A stretch of 64,000 nt of DNA from Metridium senile (GCA_949775045.1 OX459097.1:14039710-14103709); one strand, 5' to 3'. Numbered from the stretch's first letter, positions 39,670 to 55,100 are shown. Notes: a model not told the origin generated them from the letters alone. Numbers and translations are program-made.

Positions 39670-42600
39670 TACTATCTATCTGTACCTGTATCTGGTTTTC
39701 TCTTAAATGTCTGTCTATCATTTTGGTTTTGTATAGATTTTCTGTCATTTATTTGTCTCAAAAAATAAATCTATCTGTCTGTTTTTCTGTCTGTCTGTCT
39801 GTTCAACTGTCTGTCTGTCCGTCTGTCTGTCTGTTTCACTGAGCATGTCTATATTTCCCAGGTTGCAGCAGGTTGGGAGTGGCCTGACTGGGATGATTCA
39901 GATGCAATGACAAATGGATTTACTAATACTGTTAAACCACGAACACCAACAAAAAAAGTAACTCCAAAACCAAAACCAATAGTTAATCAGCTCCAGCCCC
40001 AGCCCCAGCTACAGGTATAATAATAATAATTATAATAGAATAAAATAGTAATGCTTTATCAAGTGCTCAGTTTAACTTCTTTGTAAAGGCAGTGTCATAA
40101 TAACCATTATCTGACTGTCCAACAAAGTAGTTACGGTGCTCAGAATATTCATTCTCCAGGGAAGGTATCTGAGACCTTTTTTTCTGAGTATGTTCACTGG
40201 ACAAAGCACTACCACTTTAATTGTATTTTTGCTTCAATGTTATATGTCACTGTAACAAAATCAGGATTGAAAACAATGATATTTTCTATTTTTCTAGTTT
40301 GATCTTAGACTATGTGATACTGGTATATGTTTTAATGACACTTCAATTGTTTAATATTATTTTCCAGTTTGTGATTTGCTGTTTTGTTTTATTTACACAG
40401 AATCCTAGTCTCTTTTTTGACAATTTCTCTGCTGAAAATCAAACACAGCAGTCTATCCAGGCAGCTCCTAACAGTAAGTAAATTGTACATAATTGTAACA
40501 AATAATTTATCATTATAATAAAAATAATAAACATTATTACAGTGCAACTCGCCGTACCGTAGTCACTTACAAAAACTTTTGATGAATTTTTGACATTTTT
40601 TTGACATTTTTTCATCTCAATCGGACCAATTACAGACATCAAATTATCTTAAGTCTCTGCCTCTCGATATAAACTCCGCCTCTCGATACAAACTTGTACC
40701 TGATTGGTCCGACTGAGATGAAAAAATGTCAAAATAATGTCAAAAATTCATCAAAAGTTTTTGTAAGTGACTACGGTACGGTGAGTCACACTGTAATGTC
40801 TCATAAATGATTTTACTCTTATTAAACTGAACAAACTTTATTCAAACATTTTTTATAATTAATTCATGATATTGTATGTAATTGCATTAATACAAGCTAG
40901 GCCTAGTTCAAATATCTCATATCTCATGTGCCAAATCTATTGCAAATGAATTGAACAATAGGTTTTGCTCATTTGCACGAGATTCTATAGTACATGTGCT
41001 CAAGATGCAACATTTCAACTAGGCCTTAGTTTATAACTAGAGTTAAATGTCTTGTTTTTTCTCAGATTTAGAAATGGCAGAGCAAGCAAGTGTTAGATCA
41101 GGGATTTCTTATGCTGCTGCTTTGAGTGGACAGTCTGATAACAAACCAGCCCAGGAAGAAGCACCTTCTAGTGGATTTGACGATATTGACCTAGATGATG
41201 ATTTAGGTAAGATTCAGATCAATTTGTGGAACCTTATTATAGGACGCACAGTGACATATTTTGTTATGGTTTTGCCAACCAACCATTGTTATTAGAACAA
41301 AAAAAAATTACAAAATCTGTTGTGAAAATGGTTGGCAAATCAGATTCACAATACAAACATTTGTTAACATTACACTAACCTATTAAATTACTTGTAAGTG
41401 ATATGCTAATGATCATTGCTGTAAACAAGTAAGAATCTGGTTAAGTAGTCTAGTAGTTTAATAAATGAATGGATGAATAAATGGGAAATGGAAAAATGAA
41501 CAATAATTGGATGAATAAGGACAAATGGATGAGTAAGATTTATATAATAAAATGTAAGAATATATATTTGAATGAAGTTGGTGTTAATTATTAAATAAGT
41601 GAGTTATTGCATGCAATGAATAAACAGAAAATTAGATAAAGTTACTCCTGATAAAAATTATTTTTTACCAAACACAAATTCCATAAAAATCCATATATTT
41701 TCTCTACAAAAAAATATTGTTTTGTAATAAAATCTTGTGTTCAATTGTCTTGTAGGACACAATGGGCATGCACCACCTAATGCCATGGTGCATCAGACCA
41801 CTAATGCATTCAACAATGCATTTGGCCTCTCTGCTCCTCCTACAGTCAACAACACCCATCAACCTGATGTTCAAGAGGAGTTACACCCTGCTGATGCTCT
41901 TGCCGAGGCATTCAGCATGTCTGGACCTCCCAAGGGCAAAGTGGGTGGGGGCATCAACCCCTTTGCAGTCAGCCCAGCACCATCATTAGAGGCTCACAGT
42001 GATGGGAAAGCAAGCCCCTTTGGACAGAGCGTTGTGGTTCAGCAACAGCCACAGCCTAGGGATGTCGTATCAGATGCATTTGCTGTGCCATCACAAGATA
42101 TGAGCAATCCTGAACCAAGCAATATGGCTCCTGATGCTTTCTCTGCTGCACCTCAGGATAGCAATGAGCCTTATGGTCAAATGGTTACTGACTCATTCTA
42201 TGCTCCAACTGAGGAAAGTTTTCAACCTGGCTACAATGGCATGGTTTCAGAAGCCTTCCCAATGTCAGCTCCATCTCAGGAGTACAACCCAATGGCAGCT
42301 CCATCACAGGAGTACAACCCAGTGGCAGCTCCATCACAGGAGTACAACCCAATGGCAGCTCCATCACAGGAGTACAACCCAATGGCAGCCCCATCACAGG
42401 AGTACAACCCAATGGCAGCTACATCACAGGAGTACAGCCCAATGGCAGCTCCATCACAGGAGTACAACCCAATGGCAGCTACATCACAGGAGTACAGCCC
42501 AATGGCAGCTCCATCACAGGAGTACAGCCAACCTGAGCAAAACAATGAAGTTACCAATGCATTTGCAGATTCAGCTCCTCAAAGCATGCCTGATTATGTG

Positions 42601-45539
42601 GACAAACTATCAGGTGCATTCTCAATGTCAGCTCCATCTCAAGAGAGCTACATGCCAGTTGAAAATGCAATTGAAGATGCTTTTTCAGTCCCAGATCCTC
42701 AAAGCAACATGCCTGAATATGTCAACTGTGTTTCAGATGCACCCTCAATGCCAGCTCCATCTCAGGAGAGCAACATTCCTGACTATAGTAATGCAGTTGA
42801 AGATGCATTTTCAGTCCCAGATTCTCAAAGCAGCATGCCTGAATATGTCAACCATGCTTCAGATGCACCCTCAATGCCAGCTCCATCTCAGGAGAGCAAC
42901 ATGCCTGACTATAGTAATGCAGTTGAAGATTCATTTGCTTTCTCAGCACAATCTGAGTCTGTTGACAAGATTTCAGATGCATTTGGTGCCCCTCCTCAAA
43001 GTGGGGGTGACATAGAAGGTTCTATTGACACAGTGTCTGATTCATTTGAAGCTTCTTCTCCTACTCCTCCTACTCCTCCCCCACCTCCTATGAGCACCAA
43101 CAAGCCTGGTGGAGTCAACCCATTCAGAAGATCTAACACTCCACAACATGGAGATGCTTTTACAGAAAGCCAGTACACTCCAAACGGCCGCACATCTCGA
43201 TTTGCAAACACAAACGTCACACAGGAGATGCCTGTTGATGTAAATGCACCATTTGGCAAGGGAACTCACATGCTGTCTTCCACTGGTAAAGTAAGCCCCT
43301 ACGGTAATGTTAGTGCTACCAAGAAGGAGGCTGAAGTAGATGCTAATAATGCTGTCAGTGAATCATTTGATGGTCCACAGGAGTCTGATATGATTGACAG
43401 TGCATATAATGGTAATCCAGTAGAACAGGAAGCACCAACAAATGAACCCCAGGAATACTGGCATCCAGAACCAGGTAATTTTTAAACTGCTCTCGCTAGC
43501 TATTAAAATAGGTAATAATGATTGAGGGTGATGATGATTGTTGCTGCTAGCTATAAAGGTGATGTTACATGCAACAATTTTCAGTGACAATTTTTCGTGA
43601 TACGCCGTTGCGCAAAAAATTGATGCGTGCTACATGCCACGTATGCAGATATTCGGATACGGCAACACGTTACGAGTTTTTGATTCAACTTCAAAAACTT
43701 GCAATGCGAAATGACGAATATTCAGCAAGTTGGTGCATGTAACAGCTTTGTCATCAATTTTTCGCGCAACACCTACCCAGAATGCAGTTTGGGGATGGAT
43801 CTGATGTCATGAACGCGCTGCTTGGGAGCTGGGGACGATGTTGCCATTACAGAAATCGCGAAAAATTGTCCTGTGTAACATGTTGAGTTCGTAGGAATAT
43901 TGTGCGAAAAAAAGGCTCGTGTAACATGCATTAGAAATTATCAACCTGTATCGCAAAAAATCGTCACTGAATATCGTCACATGTAACATCAGCTTAATGA
44001 AAGTTAATTATGTTAATGATTATGCTGATTATGTTATTTGTAATGATTACATATTTTGTTGTTGACAATGGTAATGATTATGGTATTTGTTTGCTATTTA
44101 ATTAATAATGGGTAATAAATGTTTTTTTTTTTATGAATTATTATTATTGATTGAAGGAAAAATAATCATGTCACCTAAAGCGTGTTTTGTTTCAATTGAT
44201 TCATTGCTTTTAATCATTGTTGAAGTATGTAAAGTAAAGTAACGTAACCTTATTTAACGTCTGTACAACATAACATGTGACAGTCATATAGTGATTGACA
44301 GTTATATACTGATAAACTTGAGACCGACGGTGCTCATTTTACTCCACTGTCTCCATCAGTGCTCCGTTTTACGGGAATTTAAAGCTTCTTAAAGCTACAC
44401 GGAAAGGAGAGAAGTCGAATCAAGGATGCAATGTCAAGAATGCCGTACACTAACCAACTGTGCCACCCTTGCTCCTATGCTTGTATTAATATATACAAGA
44501 CTGTTTTCATTGTGTTATAAAAGTCTAACTGTATGTGATCTTAACCAACAGAGAACAATGATGATCAACATACAGAACTAATTTATCCCAACAATGCAGG
44601 TCAATGGCCAGCTGTGTCCAATGATCAACCTGCACCTGAGCCTGGTTACTTCTCAGCCTTCCAGCAGCCCAGTGCTACCCATGCTGATGTCCCAACCACC
44701 TTGCAGCCTGCTGTGCATGAAGCTGTTGAACCTGTTGAACAATCCATCTCCTTTACTCAGCCACCTCCTGTGGAATCTGACCTTCCAGAGAGGGATGATG
44801 GTCTTCATGTTGATGATGGAGATGAAATTGATGAGGATTATCTTGCAGAGACGTCTAATGCTGGTGAACCTGAATTGATTGAAAACCCAGAGCAGGAATC
44901 TCAGCCACCCCTAGTGAGGTGTAATTTTGGTACGGACCTTCCTATGGAGAGTAATGAGAGGCATTTTGGTGATCTTCAACATGACGTTGGAGATGATAGT
45001 GATGATATTGCTGACAAGACTGAATCTAAAGTTAGCCATTACTCTGACCAGGAATCCAATGTTTTTCCTCAAACAGCCCAAGCAGGGCCATACTTTAAAT
45101 CAGACTTTCCAGAAAAGGGAGATCCCATGCCTGTTGAAAATAAAGAGCATCAATCTGAATGTGTTGATAACACAGAAGATAACCAACCTGTTGAATCTGT
45201 GGATAGTGTCAACATGTTTATACATCCACCCCCAGTGAGTTCTTCTTTTGGTGTGGAGCAACAAAGAGATGATGAGATGAATCATCAGGCTACAATCCCA
45301 GACAACAGCAAGCCATCTAAGGATAGTGCAGTATCAACAGGTGATTCTGATTCTTCTGTGGATACATTCAGTGAATCTGATCATAGTCAGATTGAAGCTG
45401 CAACATGGATGAGTGAAGGTATATATATCTTGTTTATTGTGACAATGAACATGAGATAATGATGACGGTGAAGATGCTGAAGACTATGGTGAAGATGATG
45501 TTTGTGATGATGATTCTGGTGATGATGATTGTGATTGTG

Positions 45540-45611
<72 letters not shown>

Positions 45612-46008
45612 TCTAGTGTTGATGATGATAATGACTATGGTGAAGATGATGTTTGTGTTGATGATTCGGGTGATGATGATTGTCATAATGATGATGATTA
45701 TTCTAGTGTTGATTTTAATTGATGATAATGACTATGGTGACGATGATGTTTGTGTTGATGATTCTGGTGATAATGATTGTGACAATGATGATGATGATTA
45801 TTCTAGTGTTGATGATGATAATGACTATGGTGACGATGATGATGCTGAGTCTAGTGATGATGATGATGTTGTTGATTCAGGTATTGATGATAATGATGAT
45901 GATTGTAATAATGATGGTGATGATTCAAGTGTTGATGACGATGATGATGAAGTTGATTCTAGTGATGGTGATGATTTTAGTGGTGTTGATGATGAATACA
46001 GAATACAA

Positions 46009-46103
<95 letters not shown>

Positions 46104-49100
46104 TAGTGATATAAATGATGAAATTAGTGATAGAGATGATATTGTTGATACTGATTATAATTATGTTCAACAGAACCATCAAAAGTTGACAGTAAGGTGA
46201 CCCCTGTACCATCTACAGAATCAGCAAGGATAGCAAGTGAGGCATCCACACCACCTCCACCAGCTGTACCCACTGCTGGACCTATGGCAATGGTGAGCAC
46301 ACTTAAATTCTACTTGAAAATAAGCTTCATTATAGATTTATAATTATTGTTTTATTTTCACTTGAATGTATATAACTATAATTGTAAGTTGTAGATGAGG
46401 CATGATCGTCCGTGGTGGTGTAGTCTTGAGAAAGACTCAAGACTACACCACCCTAGACAATCATTCCTCATCTACACCCATTTACACCTGGGATCAGACT
46501 ATTCACTCTTATAACAGTTACTATAATTGTAAAAAATGATATTTTAAATAATTATACTGAACTACTTTTTTACTATTTTACACAATTGTTTACAACAATT
46601 ATGAAAATAGAATAAGCTTTATTCAAACATGTATGGACAAAACATTCGATAAGTGTAATACAGCAAGTGTGATGCTGAAAAAATCATCAGTTGGTATTGT
46701 CATATTTTGACTGGCTGCAGTTAAAAAAAAATACTTTTTACACATTGTTTTGTAATTATGAAAGGTGCTGTAAGTTAGTTCTAACAGATGTTTTGTTGTG
46801 ATTACTATAGTCATTCAGACAATCAAGGGAAAAGAAGTCAAGGACTCCTGTTTCCACAATGTCATCTTTGTGGTCAAACCAGAACTCATCGGCAGGAGCT
46901 CCTCCCTTCATGCTTGCACCTGCACTTGTGGTGAGTCAACTATCAAATCAGATCCTATTTATCTCCTTATGTTAGACTCCTAATTGAATTGGCCTTTTCC
47001 AAAATGAGTAAAGGACTGGGTACTAGTTAATTACATAGAGCAGATCAAGATATATAAGATTCCTGAGTTTGGTTGCATTTGGTTGTATTCTGACCAAGAT
47101 ACAGCCTCATAAAGATGCCTAAAAATTGAAGGAAATGTATGGTTTGGAAGGACGTCTGTCCTTCCAATCCATACATTCCTTTGTAATTTTGGGCAGTTTT
47201 GAATGGCTGTAACTCACTCAATATCCAACAAAAAGCACCAAATCTCAGGAATCTTACATATCTTGATCTGCTCTTTTATATTATGAGATTCATTTTTTAC
47301 ATTAATTAGGGAAACTAGTACCCAGTCCTTTACTCGTTTTGGAAAAGGCCAATAGATTCCATAATGCTCCTAAGCAGCCTAAGATTTGATCTAAAAATAT
47401 CTCCCATCACTCAAAAATGAACATGTGAGCAGAGATGTGAGCTAAAATATTTAACAATGTAGTTCAAGTGTGAGTCCTACTCTCCCTGATTAGTCACTGG
47501 CTAAATACATTGAGATGTTAAAAAAGTGATTTATTTACAATACATGGAAAGGATTTTTTTACCATACCTGCTTGTGCTCATGATATCCCTGTGCGAGTGA
47601 ATAAAACGGTTTTCTTCAAACTTTTTCTTTATTTTTATGGTAAAAAAAAAATCAAATCAAATCAAAGTCATCGACAATCAAAATTATGTGAAATGATCAA
47701 AACTTTGCAGTGAAATACCTTGCTGCGCTCGTGGTTCCATTTGAGTTTTGATCATTTGTGATGTAATTTGGATTGTCACTTACAGTACAGACCCATAGAA
47801 AACTGACTTTGATTTGTTAAGTTTACTAAGTTTTATTTGCTTTTTTTCCTCATTTAGAAACCATCACAGGTCACCCAACAAAGTGCTTCAAAGCCTGTAC
47901 CTTTAGCATCTGACAAATCTACTGTGCTAAAGAAACTGAACCCCTCCACAAATCATGTCATGCCTGCAGCCATTACTGCTACTGGGGCCTCAACTCATGG
48001 ACAATTACCAAATGGACATAACAACCAATACCCGCCCACTCCTCCCTTGTCACAATCTTCTCCTGCACCTCCACAAACACAAGGAATGGCGGCTCAAGTT
48101 TTTAACAATCAACCAACTTCTTCAGTGACTGCCCCACCAACACACTATTTTGGTTCTCAGCAACCACACCAGCCTGTTGCTTTATCACAGCCAAGTAATA
48201 TCAAACATGCTAATCAACACCCAGCATTCAGTAATGTTATGCCAGCTTCATCTGCACCCCCAGCTCATTCAATTTCAAGTAATGTCAGCATGCATTTAAA
48301 CCAGCATCAAGTGTCCAGCAATCCAATGTCAGCTGCATCTGCATCACCATCGACACATTCAATTTCAAGTAATGCCAGCATGCCTGTCGTGCACACAGCA
48401 TTCAGCAATCCAATGCCTGATGCACAGATGTTACAAGCAGCACAGCCAGTTGTACCAGGTAGTCAACCTGTAGCACCAGTTGTAGAACCTTCTAATGATG
48501 CAGGTGAAGTAAAGAAGATTGATTTGGATGACCCTAATGATGCAGGTGAAGCAAAGAAGATTGATTTGGATGACCCTAACTTGAGTAAGAAAGAAAGGTT
48601 AGTAAACATCTACATAAATCAATGTTGAAAAAATTGTTGGCACCTGTGAAAATCCTTAAATTATTCAAAAAAGACAAAACCTCTTTGCTCTAGAGAAGGA
48701 ATTTATGGGAAATTGGAACAAATTTTGGGAATTTTAGACTGTAAAAAAATGTATTATCAATCAGTAAATCAAAGAGTTCTTGATTTCTCTACTTACTTAA
48801 AGACCCATGCTCACTTACCAGCATACTTTGCATTGTTTTTTTATATTAGTGTTTGATCCATTTGCAGTCAGTCGTGTTACAAGAAAACAAATAAAACAAA
48901 ATGTTTTAGTAAAAGCGTCAATGCCCATTCACTTCGTAAAATGTCTGAATGTGCATTTCTTATGGGCCACAAACTTTTCTTTTTGCGTGGTGCATGCTTG
49001 TAAGTGACCATGGGCATGTATATGTTTGCCATAAATTTATGTTTTAAATTTGTTTTCTCAAGCTTTTTAAATCATTTATCCATAGGAAAGCTGAGAAGAA

Positions 49101-52100
49101 GAGGTTGAAAGCACTTGCTAAAGAGCAGAAGAAGGCACAGAAGAAAGCAGCTGCAGCTGTTTCTGATATTGGTAACCAAGAAACAAAGAGTGTTACTAGT
49201 GAAAGCCAGGGGAATCCTCATAGTGGAAACCCATCAAATCCTCCTAACATTCCTGGTAATCCACACAATCACACCTCAGGGAATCCCCATGATTTAAAAG
49301 CAGGGAATCCCCATGGTGTAAACTCTGGATATCCTCATGAGAGTGTTACAGGGAATCCTCATAATGTCAGCACAAGTCACCCTCATAGTGAGTTTCCAGG
49401 GAATCCCCATGGAGGTATCTCAGGAAATCCACATAGTTCAAGCACAGGGAATCCCCATTGTAATCCACATGATGTTCCACCCTCAGATTCTCATCAAGAA
49501 ACCCCTAGATCTGAATCATCTAGAATCTATCATGGGAATCCCCATGGCTTGGAGCAGGACCCATCAAGGGAACACCATGAACTTGGGCATGAATATAAAC
49601 TTGGTAATTCCCATCATGACTATCAAGAGTCAAGGCAGTCAGAACAATATAAGGATTATGATAATCCCAGGGTACGAGAACTAAGGGATGATCAATATTA
49701 TGATAGATCTCATAGACAAGATTATTCACGTAGTAAATCACCTCTACGGCAATCTGATTACAAAGCAGGTGATGAGTATTCAAATATAGATAGGGATAGT
49801 GGAGGTTACTCACCTAGAAACAGTCGTGACGAGGGCCATTCTAGGGGTGAAGGTTACGGTGCTAATCAGGACAGCCCACGGCAATCAAGGGATGAAAGAT
49901 ACCATGGTGCTACCAGAAGAGAGATTGAAAAATATGGAGATCACAGTGACTTTGATTACCCCAAACGAAATCGAAGCCAGGATTATTCTAACTATGACAC
50001 CAGAAGATCTCAGGAAGATTTGTCATACTTAGACCGTAGTTACGAATCAGTAAGATCAGAACGTTTACCTCGTGACGAATATTATCATGACTACTATAGA
50101 GATAGGCGTCGTGATAGTAGCGGCGATAGACTTGATAGTAACTTTAAACCGATTCACCATGACTACAGGGATCCTTACTCTTCTCATACACCATCGTCAG
50201 GGTCAGGCCGTAGTTCACCTGCTAGTTATGGTAACCATGGTAACTACCCTGCCCATGACCAGGGGTATTATGGTCATTATCCACCCTATCCAGGGTATGA
50301 TCCATATGGGTACTATCAAGGTCACTATGGTCACATGCAGTACCCATACTATCACTACCCTCCCTACCCTTATGACTACTATCACCAATATGGTGCATAT
50401 GGGCCTGGGCAGGAGGGTGCATATCCTAGTGGGGAGGCTGGTTATCAGGAACAGACACCAGAACAGACTGAGGAGTCTGGAGTGGATAAGGAACAGCAAG
50501 GTAAGTTTATTGAATCAATCTAAACTTTGTGTCTTCAGTCATGATTGCAGTGAAATGAAGATGATGATGATGATAAAGGGAATGATGATGATAAACATAT
50601 TGTGAATATATTTAAGAAATATAAAACGGTGCGCGTGTCTATGTACTGTGATATAAACACGCTGGGAGATGTAGAGCACGAGAGAAGCAAGCTTAGAAAC
50701 ACGAGCGCAGCGAGTGTTTCTCTTGCTTCTTGAGTGCTCTACATCTCACAGCGTGTTTATATCACAGTACATAGACACAAGCGGCTGTTTTATATTTCTT
50801 TTATGAAATTTTTTTGCAAAAAAAATGCAGAGAAAACTTTTCTATCGAATGTTCGTAAACACGTTAGAATCAGAGCGTGTGCGACAACATTCGTCATTTT
50901 CATTCTCAGTTCTCTCATATAGACATGGCCATCAACCAATCAGAGCGCGCGTTAGATACCAAAAATTTTATAAAGTGATGTATATGATGGTGATGTTGAT
51001 GACATTGATGATGATGTTTATGTTGTTCTTGGTGATGATGGTGACTATGATGATGTTAATGATGATGACAATGAGAATGCTAATAATAATAATTTTATAT
51101 AATAATATTAATCAAGATGATTTTTTGAACATTATGTGTATTAGTAAAGCTTGTTTTGAGCTCAGCAATGAGCTGTAATTAAACAAGTTGTCATTTTGAA
51201 TCCACAAGCTTAACCTTAACCCTAAAAATGAACACGTGAGCCGAGTTGTATGCAAAATATTAAACATAGAGGTAGCGAGTGTGAGTGAGTCTCCCCGATT
51301 AGTAGGGCGCACTGCGTCCAGCTAGAAGATTGAGACGTTAAAAAGCTATTATTTATTATTATTTATTTATTACCTAACAATTTGTATTAATATGATTCAT
51401 TTCTATTTTATTAGAAGAAGAGGTCCAAGAGGTTGCCCCCTTACGTACCACACCCCTACACTTCCTGCGCCCTCACATGACTTGTAGGTTTGGCGCTGGT
51501 GGTAAACTGTTGATTGTTCTTCCTAATCACCCTCATGATGGATTGAAACCCTTGGTTGAGATACAGAAATTAAAGGTACTTCTAGAGCTGGTGCAAAAAC
51601 ATGTCATCATCACCACCTTAATAATAATAATAATAATAATAATCGTAATAATGTACCAGGTGAAGGGACGAATAGAGTTCTTTGGAATGATCCACCGCCA
51701 GCTGGCGGTAAAACAGGGAACAATGCTGAAGGCACTGAAGGCGACTCTTGACTAGATCCTTTGTTAGGGTTGAGAACGTCTACATATTTCTTTTGTGATC
51801 CTGTAAATCAAGAACCACAATAGTTTTATCAGTGATTTAATCAGTAAACCACAAACATAATCACCATCTTCGTAAACATAATTGTTTTGATCATTATCAT
51901 CATAACTGCCAAGATTAGAATTGTCTTGTTTCTTCCATGTAGGTTGTTTTTACATCAGAGGAAAAAGATCAAATGGCAGCTTTCCCTGGGCCTCTTACAT
52001 GGTTTGGATATATTTTAGTATTACAATGATGATGATGAGGAGGATGACGAGGATGATGATTTTAATAATCATGGGGATGGCTTGATGATATTTGAATGCC

Positions 52101-55100
52101 ATGATTATAATAAGATGATGGTTTAAATAATGATGGTGATAAAAATTGTGTCATTGTGTCACAATGATGATGATGATTGTTATATGATGGTGATAATAAG
52201 GATGATTATGATAGTGATGTGGGTGACTTACTGATGTTGTGTCACAATGATGATGATGATTGTTATACGATGGTGATAATAAGGATGATTATGATAGTGA
52301 TGTGGGTGACTTACTGATGTTGTATCAAAATGATGATGATGATTGTTATACGATGGTGATAATAAGGTTGATTATGATAGTGATGTGGGTGACTTACTGA
52401 TGTTGTATCAAAATGATGATGATGATTTTGTTATATGATGGTGATAATAAGGATGATTATGATAGTGATGTGGGTGACTTACTGATGTTGTATCAAAATG
52501 ATGATGATGATTGTTATATGATGCTGATAATAAGGATGATTATGATAGTGATGTGGGTGACTTACTGATGTTGTGTCACAATGATGATGATGATTGTTAT
52601 ATGATGGTGATAATAAGGATGATTATGATAGTGATGTGGGTGACTTACTGATGTTGTGTCACAATGATGATGATGATTGTTATATGATGGTGATAATAAG
52701 GATGATTATGATAGTGATGTGGGTGACTTCTGATGTTGTATCAAAATGATGATGATGATTGTTATATGATGCTGATAATAAGGATGATTATGAGTTCTTT
52801 CCTAATTATTATCACTGTGCCTGATGTTGTTGTCCAACACTAAGGACCAGTAAAATAAAACATAATTCTTTACTATATGTTTATATTAGCCGAGGTTCAA
52901 TGAAGAGACAGATCATTGAGTTCATCCAAGAGAAGACCAATCAGATTCAACAATCTACCGTTAACCTTGCATGCAAACAAGCAAAATGGATGTTATGGAA
53001 GTTCTTCCAGTCTCTTGTCAAACATAATGGAGTAAGTTAATCATTTGTGATATAATTACCTATTTTGTTGATTATCTGATATCGTGGAACTGATGTGATG
53101 TTAATAATGGCTATTTAGTAAAATCAATGGATCTGATGAAAGTGATACCAGTCTCGGTAATTGTGATAGTGGTGATGATGTTGATGTTGTTGATGATGAT
53201 GATTTTGATGACGATGATGTGGTTGATGATAATGTTGATGATTTTGATGACGATGATGATTTTGATGGTGTTGTTGTTGATGATGATGTTGTTGATGATG
53301 ATGATGATGATGATGATTTTGATGATGACTTTGATGATGATGATGTTGATGTTGTTTATGATGATGATTTTGATAATGATGATGATTTTGATGATGATCA
53401 TGATTTTGATGATGTTGTTGTTGTTGTTGATGTTGATGATGTTGATGATCATTTTGATGATGATGATGATTTTGGTGATGTTGTTGATGATAATGTTATC
53501 CATATACCATATCCAACAATATTTCTTTGTTGATGCCATTATAATTATTATTGTTTGTCTTCCCTAGGCTGTTGTAACTGATGACATTGCTGAAATGCTT
53601 ATGATGTCTGTCACCTTGTTCGAAAAGAAGAAAAAGAAGCGACACACCAGCACTGATTCAAGTAACAGCGACTCATCAACAGGAAGCAGCAGCAGTACAT
53701 CTTCTTCATCTGATTCAACATCATCTGATTCATCAGAAGATGATTCTGAGGAGAACACAAGTGCCGACAGACCAGTTGATCATCTACTAGTATATAGAGG
53801 TCTTCTCCTTGAAGGTCATGCTAAAGAGGCACTGGAGTATGCTATGGGTAATGCTTTGTGGGGTCATGCTGTCTTGGCTAGTGGCTTGATGGACAACAAG
53901 GGCAATAACTCTATGTTGGACACTAAGACCAGTTCAGGGGTTATTAACAGGTACACATTGTATGATGATCTTTCTGGGGTATTTTGACATATTTTATTTA
54001 CATATTTTGTTATGGTTTTGCAAACTAACCATTGTTATTAATACAATATAATAATTTTTATTTATACCATAACATACTTACAATTTTTAAAGAAAATTAA
54101 TGAGAAAAAAAATAGGTAATGGTTACCTAAAATAACTAAGAGGCTAATCGAGTTAGATAACAGAACAAAGAAAATAAGAATAATAGAATTAGATAAATAT
54201 GGAACAAAGAAAATTAATAAATCTATTGTGAAAATGGTTGGCAAATTAGCATCACAATACAAACACTTGCAAACACTACGCTCACCTATTGCATGATAAA
54301 ACCTAATAGTAACATTCAAAACGTTGCTGCCTAAACCTGTCACATTCTTGAAACGAGCATCTTCTTTGTTATCTCATACATTTATCTTAATTTATTTTAT
54401 TTATTTTATTTATTTTATTTTATTTATTTTATTTATTTTATTTATTTTATTTATTTTATTTATTTTATTTATTTTATTTATTTTATTTATTTTATTTATT
54501 TTATTTATTTTATTTATTTTATTTATTTTATTTATTTTATTTATTTGAATTATTTTATTTATTTGAATTACTTTATTTATTTTATTTCAAGATTCTTGGA
54601 GACTCTTGATAAAGGAGATCCTCTTATCACCTTATATGAACATCTTGGAGGACAAGTACCACATTCATTAAAAGTAAGATACTAATCACTTTGAACCATA
54701 TTGTTTTTTAATTACAATTATAGGCAATTTTCAAAACAATATCATTTTACTACCAGTACAAGAATGATTTATGAATTGCCTTCCTAGTCAATACCTGTTA
54801 TACAATATTTATTCCCTCTTGAGAATACCAGAACAATACACCCTATGCATAAAGAGCAAGGGACTGGGAACGAGCAACAGGAAACCCCATGAACAATAAA
54901 ATATTTCAATACTATTTTTCTCTTAGAGCATGTCTAAATTAGTAATTGTGTAGAGTTCTGTTGTCATATATTGAATCACTCCAGAGTTATCAGCATTTGA
55001 AATGTACCAAAAACGCGAAAACGAGGCTCTAAAGGCCCAAGTGCAAATTGTTAAGCCAAATCTTTGTAAATTCAACAAGCTGTAACTTTTGATCAGTTTA

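Noticed and set aside
42267..42532. CRISPR-like regular repeat
   Set aside because: Units are contiguous, without spacers, in frame inside a eukaryotic exon.
42185..42557. Minus-strand repetitive frames (GLYSCDGAAI repeats)
   Set aside because: Shadow of the 30-bp coding repeat of SEC16 exon 7; a 30-bp unit stays open in more than one frame.
45387..46212. Asp-rich, Asn-rich and Tyr-rich frames, one reaching 194 codons
   Set aside because: These are GAT and TTA arrays in SEC16 intron 8. Exon 8 ends at a good donor at 45418, and exon 9 starts in a different frame.
50072..50605. Met/Thr/Ile-rich frame overlapping SEC16 exon 12
   Set aside because: A frame-shifted reading of the Tyr-rich exon 12 sequence; the SEC16 frame is continuous and phase-compatible on both sides.
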